A DNA stretch of 64,000 nt, from the NCBI RefSeq assembly GCF_039548895.1, contig NZ_JBCLVG010000002.1; one strand, 5' to 3'. Shown piece after piece: positions 25,148-33,634 of the stretch. This DNA comes from Orlajensenia stereocauli. GTDB taxonomy: Bacteria; Actinomycetota; Actinomycetes; Actinomycetales; Microbacteriaceae. The notes beneath the pieces are model-generated. The model had not been told where the DNA came from. It worked only from the letters and a program-made list of their open reading frames with translations, and made no database searches. The number at the start of each line of letters is the position of its first letter. Position 1 is the stretch's first letter. A program made the position numbers and the translations under genes.

Positions 25148-25210
25148 GCGCGCCGTTTCGCGTGGTTCTGCGCCCATTCGGTTGGCGCAGACCCCCACAG
25201 AATGGCGCGC
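25148..25210. terminator. palindrome family 2, probable terminator of the oxidase operon
   Basis: gcgcgccgtttcgcgtgg (25148-25165) and ccacagaatggcgcgc (25195-25210) form imperfect outer arms; tctgcgcc/ggcgcaga form an inner stem. It resembles the palindrome at 51751-51807 and sits downstream of the minus-strand oxidase gene. Confidence 0.65.
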
Positions 25211-25242
25211 GGCGAGGATGGGCCGCGTCCGGGGCGGGGAGG

Positions 25243-26364
25243 TCAGGCTCCGCCGGGCGAGAATCGCCCCAGCGAGAATACTCCCGGGGCGGCCCGTCCG
25301 ATGGTGAGGTCGGCGAGCACCCGGCCGATCGAGGGCGTGAACTTGAATCCGTGGCCCGAGAATCCGGCACCGACGGTGATCGGGCCGGCGGAGTCGAGGA
25401 TGAACGTCGAGTCCGGTGTGGTCGTGTAGGTGCAGCTGATCTCGACTGCGGCATCCGCATCCGCTCCAGGCAGCCATTCACGCGCGTAGCGGCGCAGGGC
25501 CGCCAGCTGGACGGGCTCGGAGGTGAAGTCGCGCGCATCGGGATCGACGACGGGACCGACGCCGTGCCACCCGGCCTTGATACCCTCGCCCGGCGTGTGC
25601 ATGCCGTAGACGCCCGAGTACCACCAGGTGTCCTCCGCTCCGGGCCGGTGGTTGAAGCCCGGCCACTCGAAGGAGGTGTCGAGCACGGCGAAGTGCGCCG
25701 GCTGCTCCTGCGTGACCACGAGCGGCGGAAGGTCGACGATGCCGTCCAACAGCTTCTGCGTCCACGCACCGGCCGTGACGACGGCGTGACGAGCGGTGAT
25801 CGTGCCTGTCTCCGTCGTGACACGCACCCGGTGCTCGCCGAGCGCCTCGACGGCGAGCACACGGGTGTCGTGGCGTACCTCGGCACCGCGTGCGCGAGCG
25901 GCCTGCTGCAGGGCTGCGACCGAGGCATCGGCGTTCAGCCGACCTGCCGTCGGCGTGTGGAGCACGCGGGTCTCGAAGCGCAGTCCGGGCCATCGGGCCG
26001 CGGCCTCGGATGCCGGGAGGAACTCGCTCGGGATGCCGACGGACTCGAGGCCGGCGTGCACGGCGTCGAGCTCGGGATTGTCGCCGTGGTTGACGATGCC
26101 GACCTGAGCGAGGAGGGCGGCATCCGTCTCGTCCTCGAGTTCGCGCCAGAGGCGCAGCGACTCGACCAGGAGCGCGAGGTGCACCGGATCGCCGTAGCTG
26201 ACGTTGAAGTTGCGGGAGGCGCCGTGCGAAGCACCCTGGGCATGCCCGGGGGAGAAACGCTCGAGGAGCGTGACCCGCGTGCCGCGGCTCGCGAGCTGCC
26301 AGGCCGTGGCCGAGCCCATCGCTCCGCCGCCGATGACGACGACATCGGTATCCGTCGTGGTCAT
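25243..26364 (-). CDS. FAD-dependent oxidase, sarcosine oxidase/SolA-like
   Basis: A 373-aa amine oxidase of the monomeric sarcosine/N-methyl-amino-acid oxidase group. The FAD-binding GGGAMGSA (12-19) is at the N-terminus, SHGASRNFNVSYGD is a flavin-contacting loop, and Cys311 in EISCTYTTTPDSTF aligns with the cysteine that covalently binds FAD in monomeric sarcosine oxidase. It should oxidatively N-demethylate or deaminate a secondary amino acid, releasing H2O2. The start overlaps the stop of the tandem GNAT gene by one nucleotide (TGATG), so the two form an operon. Confidence 0.88.
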   Translation of the reverse strand: MTTTDTDVVVIGGGAMGSATAWQLASRGTRVTLLERFSPGHAQGASHGASRNFNVSYGDPVHLALLVESLRLWRELEDETDAALLAQVGIVNHGDNPELDAVHAGLESVGIPSEFLPASEAAARWPGLRFETRVLHTPTAGRLNADASVAALQQAARARGAEVRHDTRVLAVEALGEHRVRVTTETGTITARHAVVTAGAWTQKLLDGIVDLPPLVVTQEQPAHFAVLDTSFEWPGFNHRPGAEDTWWYSGVYGMHTPGEGIKAGWHGVGPVVDPDARDFTSEPVQLAALRRYAREWLPGADADAAVEISCTYTTTPDSTFILDSAGPITVGAGFSGHGFKFTPSIGRVLADLTIGRAAPGVFSLGRFSPGGA

Positions 26365-27383
26365 CAGGCGGCCCCGACCGGAATGGTGAACGCGAGCAGC
26401 TGGATCGTGCGACCGCCCTCGGTGATGGAGCCTTCGCGCTCCGGCAGACGGCCGAATCCGAGCCTCTCGTAGAGCCTGTGGGCGCCCACCATCTGCTGGC
26501 CGCTGTTCATGACGACGTGGTCGAGGCGTCTGAGGCGCGCGAGCTCGATGACGTGCCGCGTCAGCAGTGCGCCGATGCCACGGCCGCGAGCAGGCGGGTC
26601 GACGGCAAGGAGCCTGAAGTCGAGTTCGCCGTCCCGGGCGAGCGGCGAGATGCTGTGGCCGGGTCGCGGCGTCGCGACGGCGCCGAGCAGGGTCCCCGAG
26701 ACCGAGTCTACGGCCACCCACACCTGGTGCTCCCGCGCCCGCTCGGCGATCTGCCTGATCGAGGTGCGGTAGCTCTCGGTGATGTCGTACTCGCTCGTGT
26801 AGGCGCGCTCGGAGAGGTCGGCGGCGGCCTCGTACTCGTCGGGACGCACCAGCCTCACCAGGACGTCGTCGCGATCGCGCAGAGGCTTGACGAATTCGAC
26901 ATGCTGGATGGGCGAGCCGTCGGGCTCGGCCGATCGGTTCGGGATCAGCTCGTAGCCGAGGGTTCGGTACAGGGTCTGCGACACGAGATTGCGGGTTCCG
27001 GTGTCGAGGACCACGGATGCCGCACCCCAGCCGAGGGCGACCTCCTCGGCTGCGAGGGCGAGCGAGCGACCGAGCCCGAGCCCGCGCGTCTCGGCCACGA
27101 CGCCGAGCAGGCGCAGCTCTGCCTCCTCGCCGACGGCCAGGCGCGACTGCGGCGTTCCAGCACGCAGCAGCGTGGCGGTTCCGAGGATGGCGCCGTCTGA
27201 CCCCACGGCCACCAGCACGGTGCCCGATGCCGCCCGCGCCGCGACGTCGTTCACGAGCTCCCGGCGCTCGGTCGTCACGGGGAGATGCCCGTACGGCCCG
27301 TCGGCGAAGGCGCGCTCGGTGACGCGCCCGACCTCGTCGTATTCGTCGGGGTGTGCTGGGCGGATCTCGATGGGGGATGTCAC
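26364..27383 (-). CDS. tandem GNAT acetyltransferase (two domains)
   Basis: A 339-aa fusion of two GNAT domains. Domain 1 (about 1-170) has acetyl-CoA motif TRGLGLGRSLAL; domain 2 (about 175-335) has ARGRGIGALLTRHV. Both keep the RxxGxG/A loop, so both could bind acetyl-CoA. GTG 27383 follows aaagga at about 10 nt. It is the first gene of a two-gene operon with the sarcosine-oxidase-like enzyme, suggesting both act on one amine or amino-acid substrate (inference). Confidence 0.85.
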   Translation of the reverse strand: MTSPIEIRPAHPDEYDEVGRVTERAFADGPYGHLPVTTERRELVNDVAARAASGTVLVAVGSDGAILGTATLLRAGTPQSRLAVGEEAELRLLGVVAETRGLGLGRSLALAAEEVALGWGAASVVLDTGTRNLVSQTLYRTLGYELIPNRSAEPDGSPIQHVEFVKPLRDRDDVLVRLVRPDEYEAAADLSERAYTSEYDITESYRTSIRQIAERAREHQVWVAVDSVSGTLLGAVATPRPGHSISPLARDGELDFRLLAVDPPARGRGIGALLTRHVIELARLRRLDHVVMNSGQQMVGAHRLYERLGFGRLPEREGSITEGGRTIQLLAFTIPVGAA

Positions 27384-27566
27384 TCGCTGGCGATCCTTTC
27401 TCTCTACCTTCGATTGTGCTGACTCGACCGTGAGAGGGAGCTGTGTTACCCGCGGTGTCGACGCATGACGCGTTCGTGACGCAGCGCATTGCTGCGGAAT
27501 CCGTCGCTCCGTTAGCTTCGCACGATGCCGAGCCGGACAGGCCCGCGCGAAGGGAGCCGTGCTGCC

Positions 27567-29462
27567 ATGGACGACGCCGTGCGCATAGTCATCGTGGGGG
27601 CGGGCCCGCGCGCCGTCATGCTCCTCGAGCGCCTGTCGGCGAATCAGGCCGACACCTCGAACCGCGGCGACGCGACGCCGCTGCATGTCACCCTGGTCGA
27701 CCCGCATCCGCCGGGAGCCGGTCGTATCTGGCGTCATGACCAGTCACCCCTGCTCAAGCTCAACTCGATGGCGAAGGACGTGACGGTCTTCACCGACGAG
27801 TCCTGCCGTATCGCCGGGCCCGTGACGCCGGGACCGTCGCTGATCGAGTGGGCCGAGGAGGTGCGGTCCGGCCTTCGACCCGAAGTCACCGTGACGGATG
27901 CCGCGGTGCAGGCCGAGATCGCCGCATTGCAGGGTGGGAGCTTCCCGACCAGGCGCCTCAACAGCGCCTACCTGGGCTGGTTCCACGAGTCGATCGTGCG
28001 CGATGCGCCGGAGTCGCTCGCGGTCACTGTTCTCGCAGCGACGGTGCTCTCGGTGGTGGGCGGGGCCGACGAGGGCACCCACGCCCACCGCGTCGAGCTC
28101 GACACCGGTGAGACCCTCGACGCCGACATCGTGGTCTACGCCGTCGGCCACAACGCCCGCGAGCAGGGCGAGCGCGAGCGGCAGTTGCTGGCCTTCGCCG
28201 GCCGCAACGGCTTCACCTACGTCGCCCCCGACTTCACCGCCGACGCCGACCTCAGCCGCATCAGTGCCGGCCGGAATGTGATCGTGCGTGGCATGGGCCT
28301 CGCCGCCACCGACCTCGTGGTGCTGCTGTTCGAGGGGCGCGGCGGCTCGTTCTCGCGCGGCGCGGACGGACGGCTCGCCTATGTCGCGTCCGGACAGGAG
28401 CCGATCGCGCACCTGGGTTCCCGTCGCGGAGTGCCGTATCGGTCGAAGATCACGTCGGCGCTGCAGGGCGATGCACCCCGGCTGGAGGTGCTGACGCCCG
28501 AGCACATCGCCGCGCTGGGGGCGGCATCCGGCACCCTCGACTTCGACCGCGATGTCTGGCCCCTCGTGGCCACCGAGCAGCTGCTCGGCTACTACCGCGA
28601 GCTGTTCACCGGGCATCCCGATCGGATCGCCGCCGAGTGGGCGGAGGTCAGTGAGCGCATCCGGAGCCTGCCGTGGAACTCGGCCGAGCTGCTGGAGGTC
28701 ATCGCGCAGGCGGTTCCGGATGCCGCAGACCGATTCGCTCTCGTGAGCTTCGACCGGCCGCTCGGGCAGGAGAGATTCGCCTCGTCCGCCGAGCTGCAGG
28801 AGCGCGTGCGTGCGCACATCGCCGACGACCTCGCCCTACGCACCGAGCAGCGGCACAGCGCGACCCAGGGACTCTTCCTCGCGACGCTCTACGCGTTCAT
28901 GGCCGTCGCCGAGATCCCGCGCGACGCCTGGAACGAGCGCACGCGCACCCAGACGCTGCCGCGTGACTGGCACCACTACTTCTCCTATGTGGCCAGCGGC
29001 CCGCCCGGGCATCGACTCGAGGAGCTGCTCGCTCTCGCGGAGGGCGGCCTCGTGCGATTCCTCGGGCCGGACGTGCGTGTGCGGGCCGAAGAGGGCGTCG
29101 GCTTCGTCGCCGACAGCCCGAGCACCCCCGGATCGGTGACGGCCGCCGCCCTGGTGGACGCCTGGCTGCCCGAGTCGAACGCGGCGGCGAGCGTCAACCC
29201 CGTGCTCCGCGAGCTGGTGTCCCGCGGTGCAGGAGCGGAGCGGATCACCGTCCACCCCGAGCACTCGAGGGTCGTCGACGACCTCGGCCGGGAGCATCCG
29301 TCGGTCTTCGCCGTCGGCAGCTTCACCGCGGCCCCCGAATCCGGCGCTTTCACACGGCCCGGCATCAACGCCCTGCCGTTCCGCCAGAACGACGCTCTGG
29401 CGCTCGCCCTTCTCGCGCAGGCGGCTCGAGTGCGCGACGAGCGGGCACTCGAGCCGGCCTGA
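27567..29462 (+). CDS. FAD/NAD(P)-binding protein
   Basis: A 631-aa flavoprotein-like enzyme with an N-terminal dinucleotide site, IVIVGAGPRAVMLLERL (residues 6-22), and further family segments (LKLNSMAKDVTVFTD, VVYAVGHNAREQGE, NVIVRGMGLAATDLVVLL). Proteins of this length form the FAD-NAD(P)-binding family common in actinobacteria beside SnaA/NtaA-type monooxygenases; exact reactions are unknown to me. It could be an N-hydroxylating-type monooxygenase or a reductase. agggag stands 10 nt before ATG 27567. Divergent from the GNAT/oxidase operon and convergent with the monooxygenases. Confidence 0.8.
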   Translation: MDDAVRIVIVGAGPRAVMLLERLSANQADTSNRGDATPLHVTLVDPHPPGAGRIWRHDQSPLLKLNSMAKDVTVFTDESCRIAGPVTPGPSLIEWAEEVRSGLRPEVTVTDAAVQAEIAALQGGSFPTRRLNSAYLGWFHESIVRDAPESLAVTVLAATVLSVVGGADEGTHAHRVELDTGETLDADIVVYAVGHNAREQGERERQLLAFAGRNGFTYVAPDFTADADLSRISAGRNVIVRGMGLAATDLVVLLFEGRGGSFSRGADGRLAYVASGQEPIAHLGSRRGVPYRSKITSALQGDAPRLEVLTPEHIAALGAASGTLDFDRDVWPLVATEQLLGYYRELFTGHPDRIAAEWAEVSERIRSLPWNSAELLEVIAQAVPDAADRFALVSFDRPLGQERFASSAELQERVRAHIADDLALRTEQRHSATQGLFLATLYAFMAVAEIPRDAWNERTRTQTLPRDWHHYFSYVASGPPGHRLEELLALAEGGLVRFLGPDVRVRAEEGVGFVADSPSTPGSVTAAALVDAWLPESNAAASVNPVLRELVSRGAGAERITVHPEHSRVVDDLGREHPSVFAVGSFTAAPESGAFTRPGINALPFRQNDALALALLAQAARVRDERALEPA

Positions 29463-29482
29463 GCGAGGACGAGCGGCTCAAC

Positions 29483-29521
29483 CCGCTCGCTGAGACCCGG
29501 ACGAAGTCCGCGGTCGAAGCG
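29483..29521. repeat. REP-like intergenic repeat (locus 4)
   Basis: Forward copy (cgctcgctgagacccggacg...gcggtcgaagc) in the gap between convergent genes. Confidence 0.85.
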
Positions 29522-29580
29522 CAGGTCGGACGGAGACCTGATGCGGCCGGTGGCGGCCGCGCGGCCGGTCGCCGGGCTGC

Positions 29581-30954
29581 TCAGCCGACCTCGCGGGCCT
29601 CGACCCGGGCCGGCTGCGGCTCGGGCAGCTCGAGGTTGTCGCGCAGGGTCGCGCCCTCGGTGTACTCGGTGCGGTACACGCCGCGCTCCTGCAGCAACGG
29701 GATGACGCGATCGACGAACTCGTCGAGGCCGTAGGGATTCGTGGTCGGCACGATGACGAAGCCGTCGCTGGCGCGGTGCTGCACTAAGCGGTCGATCTCG
29801 GCGGCGATGTGCTCTGGCGTGCCGACGAAGCTCTGCCGTCCCGTCGTGCGGATGACCAGTTCCCGGATGCTGAGGTTCTCGGCCGCGGCCAACTCGCGCC
29901 ACGATGCGACGAGCGCGCCGACGTCGCGGGTGTGCCGCGCGCGCCCGCGCGAGATGCCGGGGCCGTCGAGGTCGGGCTCCACCTCCGGCAGCGGACCGTC
30001 GGCGTCGTAGGAGCTGAGGTCGCGACCCCACACCTGCTCGAGCGTGGAGATCGCGGTCTGGTGACTGACCTGGGCGAGGGTGGTCTCGCGCGCTTTCTCC
30101 GCCGCATCCGCGGCCGAATCGCCGATGACGAAGGTGGCCCCGGGCAGGATCTTCAGCGAGTCCTCGGTGCGACCCCATCCGGCCAGGCGTCCCTTGACGT
30201 CCGAGTAGAAGGTGCGACCGTCCTCGAACGCGCTGTGCAGCGAGAAGATGACCTCGGCGTGACGGGCGGCGAAGTCGCGGCCGTCGGGGGAGTCGCCGGC
30301 CTGCACGATCACGGGGTAGCCCTGCGGGCTGCGCGGAACGCTGGACCGACCCGTCACGTCGAACTGCGCTCCGTGGTGGCTGACGGTGTCGATGGCGTCG
30401 TCGGAGAGGAAACGTCCGGTGGTTGCATCCGCCACCAGGGCGCCCTCGCTCCAGCTGTCCCAGAACTCCTTGGCCAGGCTCACGAACTCGGCGGCGCGGG
30501 TGTAGCGGTCGCCGTGATCGAGGAAGCCGCCCCGGCGGAAGTTCGCGCCGTGGAAGGCATCGGATGAGGTCACCACGTTCCAGCCGGCGCGACCGTTCGA
30601 GAGGTGGTCGAGGGTGGCAAGCTGGCGTGCCAGTTCGCAGGGCTCGTTGAAGGTGGCGCTGAGGGTGCCGACCAGGCCGATGTGCTCGGTGACGGCGGCC
30701 ACCGCCGCGAGGATGGCGAGGGTGTTCGGCCGGCCGACGACGTCGAGGTCGTGGATGAGCCCGCGGTGCTCGCGCAGCCTCAGGCCCTCCGCGAGGAAGA
30801 GGTAATCGAAGCGGCCGCGCTCGGCGTTGCGGGCGAAATGCTCGAAGGAGGAGAAGTCGACCTGGCTGAGCGAGCGCGGGTCGCTCCAGATGGTGGTGTT
30901 GTTCACACCCGGGAAGTGGGCGGCCAGGTGCACCCGTCGGGGCGTCGTGGTCAT
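29581..30954 (-). CDS. LLM-class flavin monooxygenase, NtaA/SnaA/DszA family
   Basis: A 457-aa FMN-dependent two-component monooxygenase with a TIM-barrel fold. Family marks: N-terminus VHLAAHFPGVNNTTIW, AERGRFDYLFLAEGL, NGRAGWNVVTSSDAFHGANF and SPQGYPVIVQAGDSPDG. Relatives oxygenate nitrilotriacetate, dibenzothiophene sulfone and N-acetyl-S-alkyl-cysteines using FMNH2 supplied by a reductase; no reductase gene is adjacent. It overlaps the upstream paralogue by 4 nt (ATGA), so both enzymes are made together. The substrate is probably a sulfur or nitrogen compound taken up by a nearby ABC transporter (inference). Confidence 0.9.
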   Translation of the reverse strand: MTTTPRRVHLAAHFPGVNNTTIWSDPRSLSQVDFSSFEHFARNAERGRFDYLFLAEGLRLREHRGLIHDLDVVGRPNTLAILAAVAAVTEHIGLVGTLSATFNEPCELARQLATLDHLSNGRAGWNVVTSSDAFHGANFRRGGFLDHGDRYTRAAEFVSLAKEFWDSWSEGALVADATTGRFLSDDAIDTVSHHGAQFDVTGRSSVPRSPQGYPVIVQAGDSPDGRDFAARHAEVIFSLHSAFEDGRTFYSDVKGRLAGWGRTEDSLKILPGATFVIGDSAADAAEKARETTLAQVSHQTAISTLEQVWGRDLSSYDADGPLPEVEPDLDGPGISRGRARHTRDVGALVASWRELAAAENLSIRELVIRTTGRQSFVGTPEHIAAEIDRLVQHRASDGFVIVPTTNPYGLDEFVDRVIPLLQERGVYRTEYTEGATLRDNLELPEPQPARVEAREVG

Positions 30955-32180
30955 GCTGCGGTCTCCTCGGTGCTCGTGGATGGCGTGCGGGTGGCGGGCG
31001 CTGCGGCATAGCGGTTCTCGGCACGGCCGAAGCCGAGGCGCTCGCGGAGGGTCTGGCCGTCGGTTGCCGCTGCGCCCTCGCGCTCGAGCCGGGGGAGTAC
31101 CTTCTCGGTGATGGTCACCAGGTCGCGCGGCAGGCGGGCCGGGCGCAGCCTGAAGCCCTCGTAGCCGAGTGCCGTCCAGGCGTCGAGCTGATCGATGAGT
31201 TCGTCGGGTGTGCCGGCGAAGATCAGGGCGTCGGATGCGAGCGGCGTGCCGTTCTGCTCGTCGAGCCGGTCGAGGGTCGACCGTGCGGCGGCAGGCGAGT
31301 CCTCGAGCAGCACGACGAGGTCGGCGTAGAGCGCCAGTGAGCGGCCGCCGCGACCCACGCGCACCTCGGCGTCGCGCACTTCGTCGCGGATGAACACGGC
31401 GTCGGCGTCGGTGTGCGGGGTGACGTAGACGATGTCGGCACTGGTCGCGGCCAGTTCGTAGGGGATGCGCTGGTGCGCGAGCACCGTCACGAGGGGCTGG
31501 CCCTGCGGGGAGCGCGGCGTGATCGAGGTGCCCTTCACGCTGAAGTACTCGCCCTCGAAGTCGGCGTAGTGCAGCTTGTCGCGGTCGATGAAGCGGCCGG
31601 TGGACGCATCGCGGATGATGGCGTCGTCCTCCCAGCTGTCCCAGAGGCGGCGCACCACCTCGATGGCGTCGCGGGCCTCGGCGAACAGACGCTTCTCCAG
31701 CGCGATGCCCTCGGCGGAGCTCAGCTGGTCGATGGTCAGCGACGGGAACGAACGCCGGCCGATGAGGGCGGCATCCGCGGCGCCGGCCGAGACCTGAGCT
31801 CGCCAGCCGGCACGGCCGAGACTGGCGAAGTCGAGGGTCTGCAGGGCCGTGGCCACGTGGAACGGCTCGGTGTGGGTCGTCGTGACGGTCGGGATGAGCC
31901 CGATGCGGCCGGTGAGCGGCGCGACGAAGGAGGCGATGAGTAGGGCGTCGAGGCGGCCGCGCACGTGGTCGATGCGATCATCGGGGCGGGCGAATGCCGC
32001 CGACTGCAGGCCGAGCGAGTCCTCGATGGTGACGAAGTCGACTCCGCCCCTCTCGGCCGTGCGCACGAGGTCGAGCCAGTACCCGGCCGTGAACAGGTCG
32101 CGGGGCCGGGCGTCGGATTCGCGCCAGGCCGCCGGATGCCAGCCGGCTCCATCGAGGGCGACGGCGATGGTTCTGGTCAT
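30951..32180 (-). CDS. LLM-class flavin monooxygenase (second paralogue)
   Basis: A 409-aa member of the same FMN-dependent superfamily but shorter and clearly distinct: TIAVALDGAGWHPAAWRE, AERGGVDFVTIEDSLGL, SPQGQPLVTVLAHQ, and a long C-terminal tail rich in Thr and Ala. Start at 32180 has aaggag 12 nt upstream. First gene of a two-gene operon. The pair of unequal LLM enzymes recalls the CmoO/CmoJ-type pair of cysteine-derivative catabolism in bacilli, although this is similarity of gene content and not proof. Confidence 0.88.
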   Translation of the reverse strand: MTRTIAVALDGAGWHPAAWRESDARPRDLFTAGYWLDLVRTAERGGVDFVTIEDSLGLQSAAFARPDDRIDHVRGRLDALLIASFVAPLTGRIGLIPTVTTTHTEPFHVATALQTLDFASLGRAGWRAQVSAGAADAALIGRRSFPSLTIDQLSSAEGIALEKRLFAEARDAIEVVRRLWDSWEDDAIIRDASTGRFIDRDKLHYADFEGEYFSVKGTSITPRSPQGQPLVTVLAHQRIPYELAATSADIVYVTPHTDADAVFIRDEVRDAEVRVGRGGRSLALYADLVVLLEDSPAAARSTLDRLDEQNGTPLASDALIFAGTPDELIDQLDAWTALGYEGFRLRPARLPRDLVTITEKVLPRLEREGAAATDGQTLRERLGFGRAENRYAAAPATRTPSTSTEETAA

Positions 32181-32197
32181 GACTCTCAGTGCTCCTT

Positions 32198-32256
32198 GTC
32201 GAACGTGCCCGCCTGGTCGGAGCGTGCCTGCTCCGTGATCGCGTTGCACCAGCCTG
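32198..32256 (-). other. stem-loop in the monooxygenase leader
   Basis: In the minus-strand leader, CTGGT...ACCAG encloses GGAGC-aggcac-GCTCC, a nested hairpin directly upstream of the ribosome site. It could be an attenuator or RNA control element; I cannot match it to a known riboswitch. Confidence 0.3.
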
Positions 32257-32363
32257 AGAGCGGCGGCCGACGTTGACAACCGCGGTCGTAACACGGCGAA
32301 CGCTCGTGTCACGGGGCGTCACGCTTGCGTGGATGCGCTCGGACCGTCGGCTTGACTGATGAC

Positions 32364-32702
32364 ATGAGCGAGTATCTCGAGAGCACCGACCGCCAGTACA
32401 CCAAGGTCTACAAGGAGCACACGCCCGACATCCTCGCGGCGTTCGCGACCTTCGACGAGGCCGTGTTCGCCAAGGACGGTCGCGCGATCCCGCTCAAGTA
32501 CCGCGAACTGATCGCGCTCGCCGTCTCCATCACCACGCAGTGCGTGTACTGCATCGACGGCCACAGCAAGAACGCCGTCAAGGCCGGAGCCGACGAGGCC
32601 GAGCTCGCCGAGGCGGCCTGGGTCGCCACGGCGATCAGGGCCGGCGGCGGCTACACCCACGGCCGTCTGGCGTTCAAGCTCTCGGGAGCTCACGAGCACT
32701 GA
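32364..32702 (+). CDS. carboxymuconolactone decarboxylase/AhpD-family protein
   Basis: A 112-aa helical protein with the AhpD-type redox motif TTQCVYCIDGHSKNA (Cys60, Cys63, His67), implying thiol peroxidase or disulfide chemistry. AhpD-like genes often accompany flavin monooxygenases, where they may detoxify peroxide or reactive products. ATG 32364 is chosen because the core starts there; no Shine-Dalgarno is visible and TTGACT ends 6 nt upstream, so it may be leaderless. Divergent from the monooxygenase operon. Confidence 0.88.
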   Translation: MSEYLESTDRQYTKVYKEHTPDILAAFATFDEAVFAKDGRAIPLKYRELIALAVSITTQCVYCIDGHSKNAVKAGADEAELAEAAWVATAIRAGGGYTHGRLAFKLSGAHEH

Positions 32703-32723
32703 GCGGCGCCCGCTTCAGGTGGT

Positions 32724-32799
32724 GGCTTCGACCGGCCCTCAGCGAGCGGGTGCATGAGCACCGCTCGTTGGGGCCCGGACGAAGTCCGCGGTCGAAGCG
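32724..32799. repeat. REP-like intergenic repeats (locus 5)
   Basis: A shortened inverted copy (32724-32750, cttcgaccggccctcagcga...) followed by a full forward copy (32762-32799) between convergent genes. Confidence 0.85.
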
Positions 32800-32812
32800 G
32801 CCTCTGACCGGC

Positions 32813-33505
32813 TCAGTACAGGTCAGGGCTCGGGGTCGAGGCCTGACGGATGGAGACATCCGCGTGGCGATCGAAGCGGTAACCGACGCCGCGCACTGTG
32901 CGCACGATGTCCTCGTAGGCGCCGAGCTTGGCGCGCAGACGCCGCACGTGCACGTCGATGGTGCGCTCGTTCGGCACCTCGTCGTCGCCCGCGGCATCCC
33001 AGAGCGATGAGATGAGCTCGGCGCGCTCGATGGTGCGGCCCTCGCGCAGCACCAGGTACTGCAGCAGCTCGAACTCCTTGTAGGTGAGCCCGGCCGATTC
33101 GCCGTCGAGGAGGACGCGCTTGCGTGAGATGTCGACGATCACGCCGGCGGGGTGGCGATCGGCGGCATCCGGAGTCTGGCGGTGCTTGGCGAGTGCCGAC
33201 GGGTCCTGCAGGGCGAGGCGCACGACGTCGACGTCGCGTCCGCCGGCTCCCTGCGGTGCGAGGGCGACGGCGGCGTAGGTCTCGGAGCCGGGGGCGACCT
33301 CGGCGGCCAGCGCCTTCAGAGCCTCGACGACGCGGTGGAGCGTGGTTCCGGACGCGGCTGCCTTGGCCTCGTCGAACCCGACGTAGAGCACGAAGCCGCG
33401 CGCCTCGGTTCCGTCCGGCACGGCGCGAACGCGGGGCGGCTGCGTCGGGGCCTCTGCGGCGAGATCGGTGAGCGAGTCGGGTGAGGTGTACTGGGCGATC
33501 GACAT
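32813..33505 (-). CDS. winged-helix transcriptional regulator without receiver domain
   Basis: A 230-aa protein. Residues about 132-222 are an OmpR/PhoB-type winged helix (ISRKRVLLDGESAGLTYKEF, DVHVRRLRAKLGAYEDIVRT, VRGVGYRFD). The first 130 residues are not a normal receiver: there is no Asp-Asp...Asp...Lys set, and the segment VRAVPDGTEARGFVLYVGFD looks like another alpha/beta sensor. So it is probably not phosphorylated. A Cys-rich leader ORF precedes it (33635-33736), suggesting control by cysteine availability. gaagga lies before ATG 33505. Confidence 0.88.
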   Translation of the reverse strand: MSIAQYTSPDSLTDLAAEAPTQPPRVRAVPDGTEARGFVLYVGFDEAKAAASGTTLHRVVEALKALAAEVAPGSETYAAVALAPQGAGGRDVDVVRLALQDPSALAKHRQTPDAADRHPAGVIVDISRKRVLLDGESAGLTYKEFELLQYLVLREGRTIERAELISSLWDAAGDDEVPNERTIDVHVRRLRAKLGAYEDIVRTVRGVGYRFDRHADVSIRQASTPSPDLY

Positions 33506-33599
33506 GAGAAGTCCTTCAGAGAGGATGGTGCTGTGATGAACCTGTCGCGGGTGAGGGGCGACGAGAGGGGTTCGGTGAATGGCGGCCGGAAGGCCTCGG

Positions 33600-33617
33600 G
33601 AGTCCGCTACGGGACTC
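33600..33617 (-). promoter_or_regulatory. hairpin between leader peptide and regulator gene
   Basis: GAGTCC-gctacg-GGACTC, with a second small hairpin GGCC-ggaa-GGCC at 33584-33595. These could be the alternative structures of an attenuator. Confidence 0.4.
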
Positions 33618-33634
33618 GGCGGTCGGTGCTGGTG

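Noticed and set aside
29461..29580. peptides such as RFDRGLRPGLSE appearing in several ORFs
   Set aside because: These are translations of the REP-like DNA repeat, not a protein family.
32181..32363. SAM riboswitch before the monooxygenases
   Set aside because: A hairpin is present but I could not find the conserved core sequences of SAM-I, SAM-II or SAM-IV.
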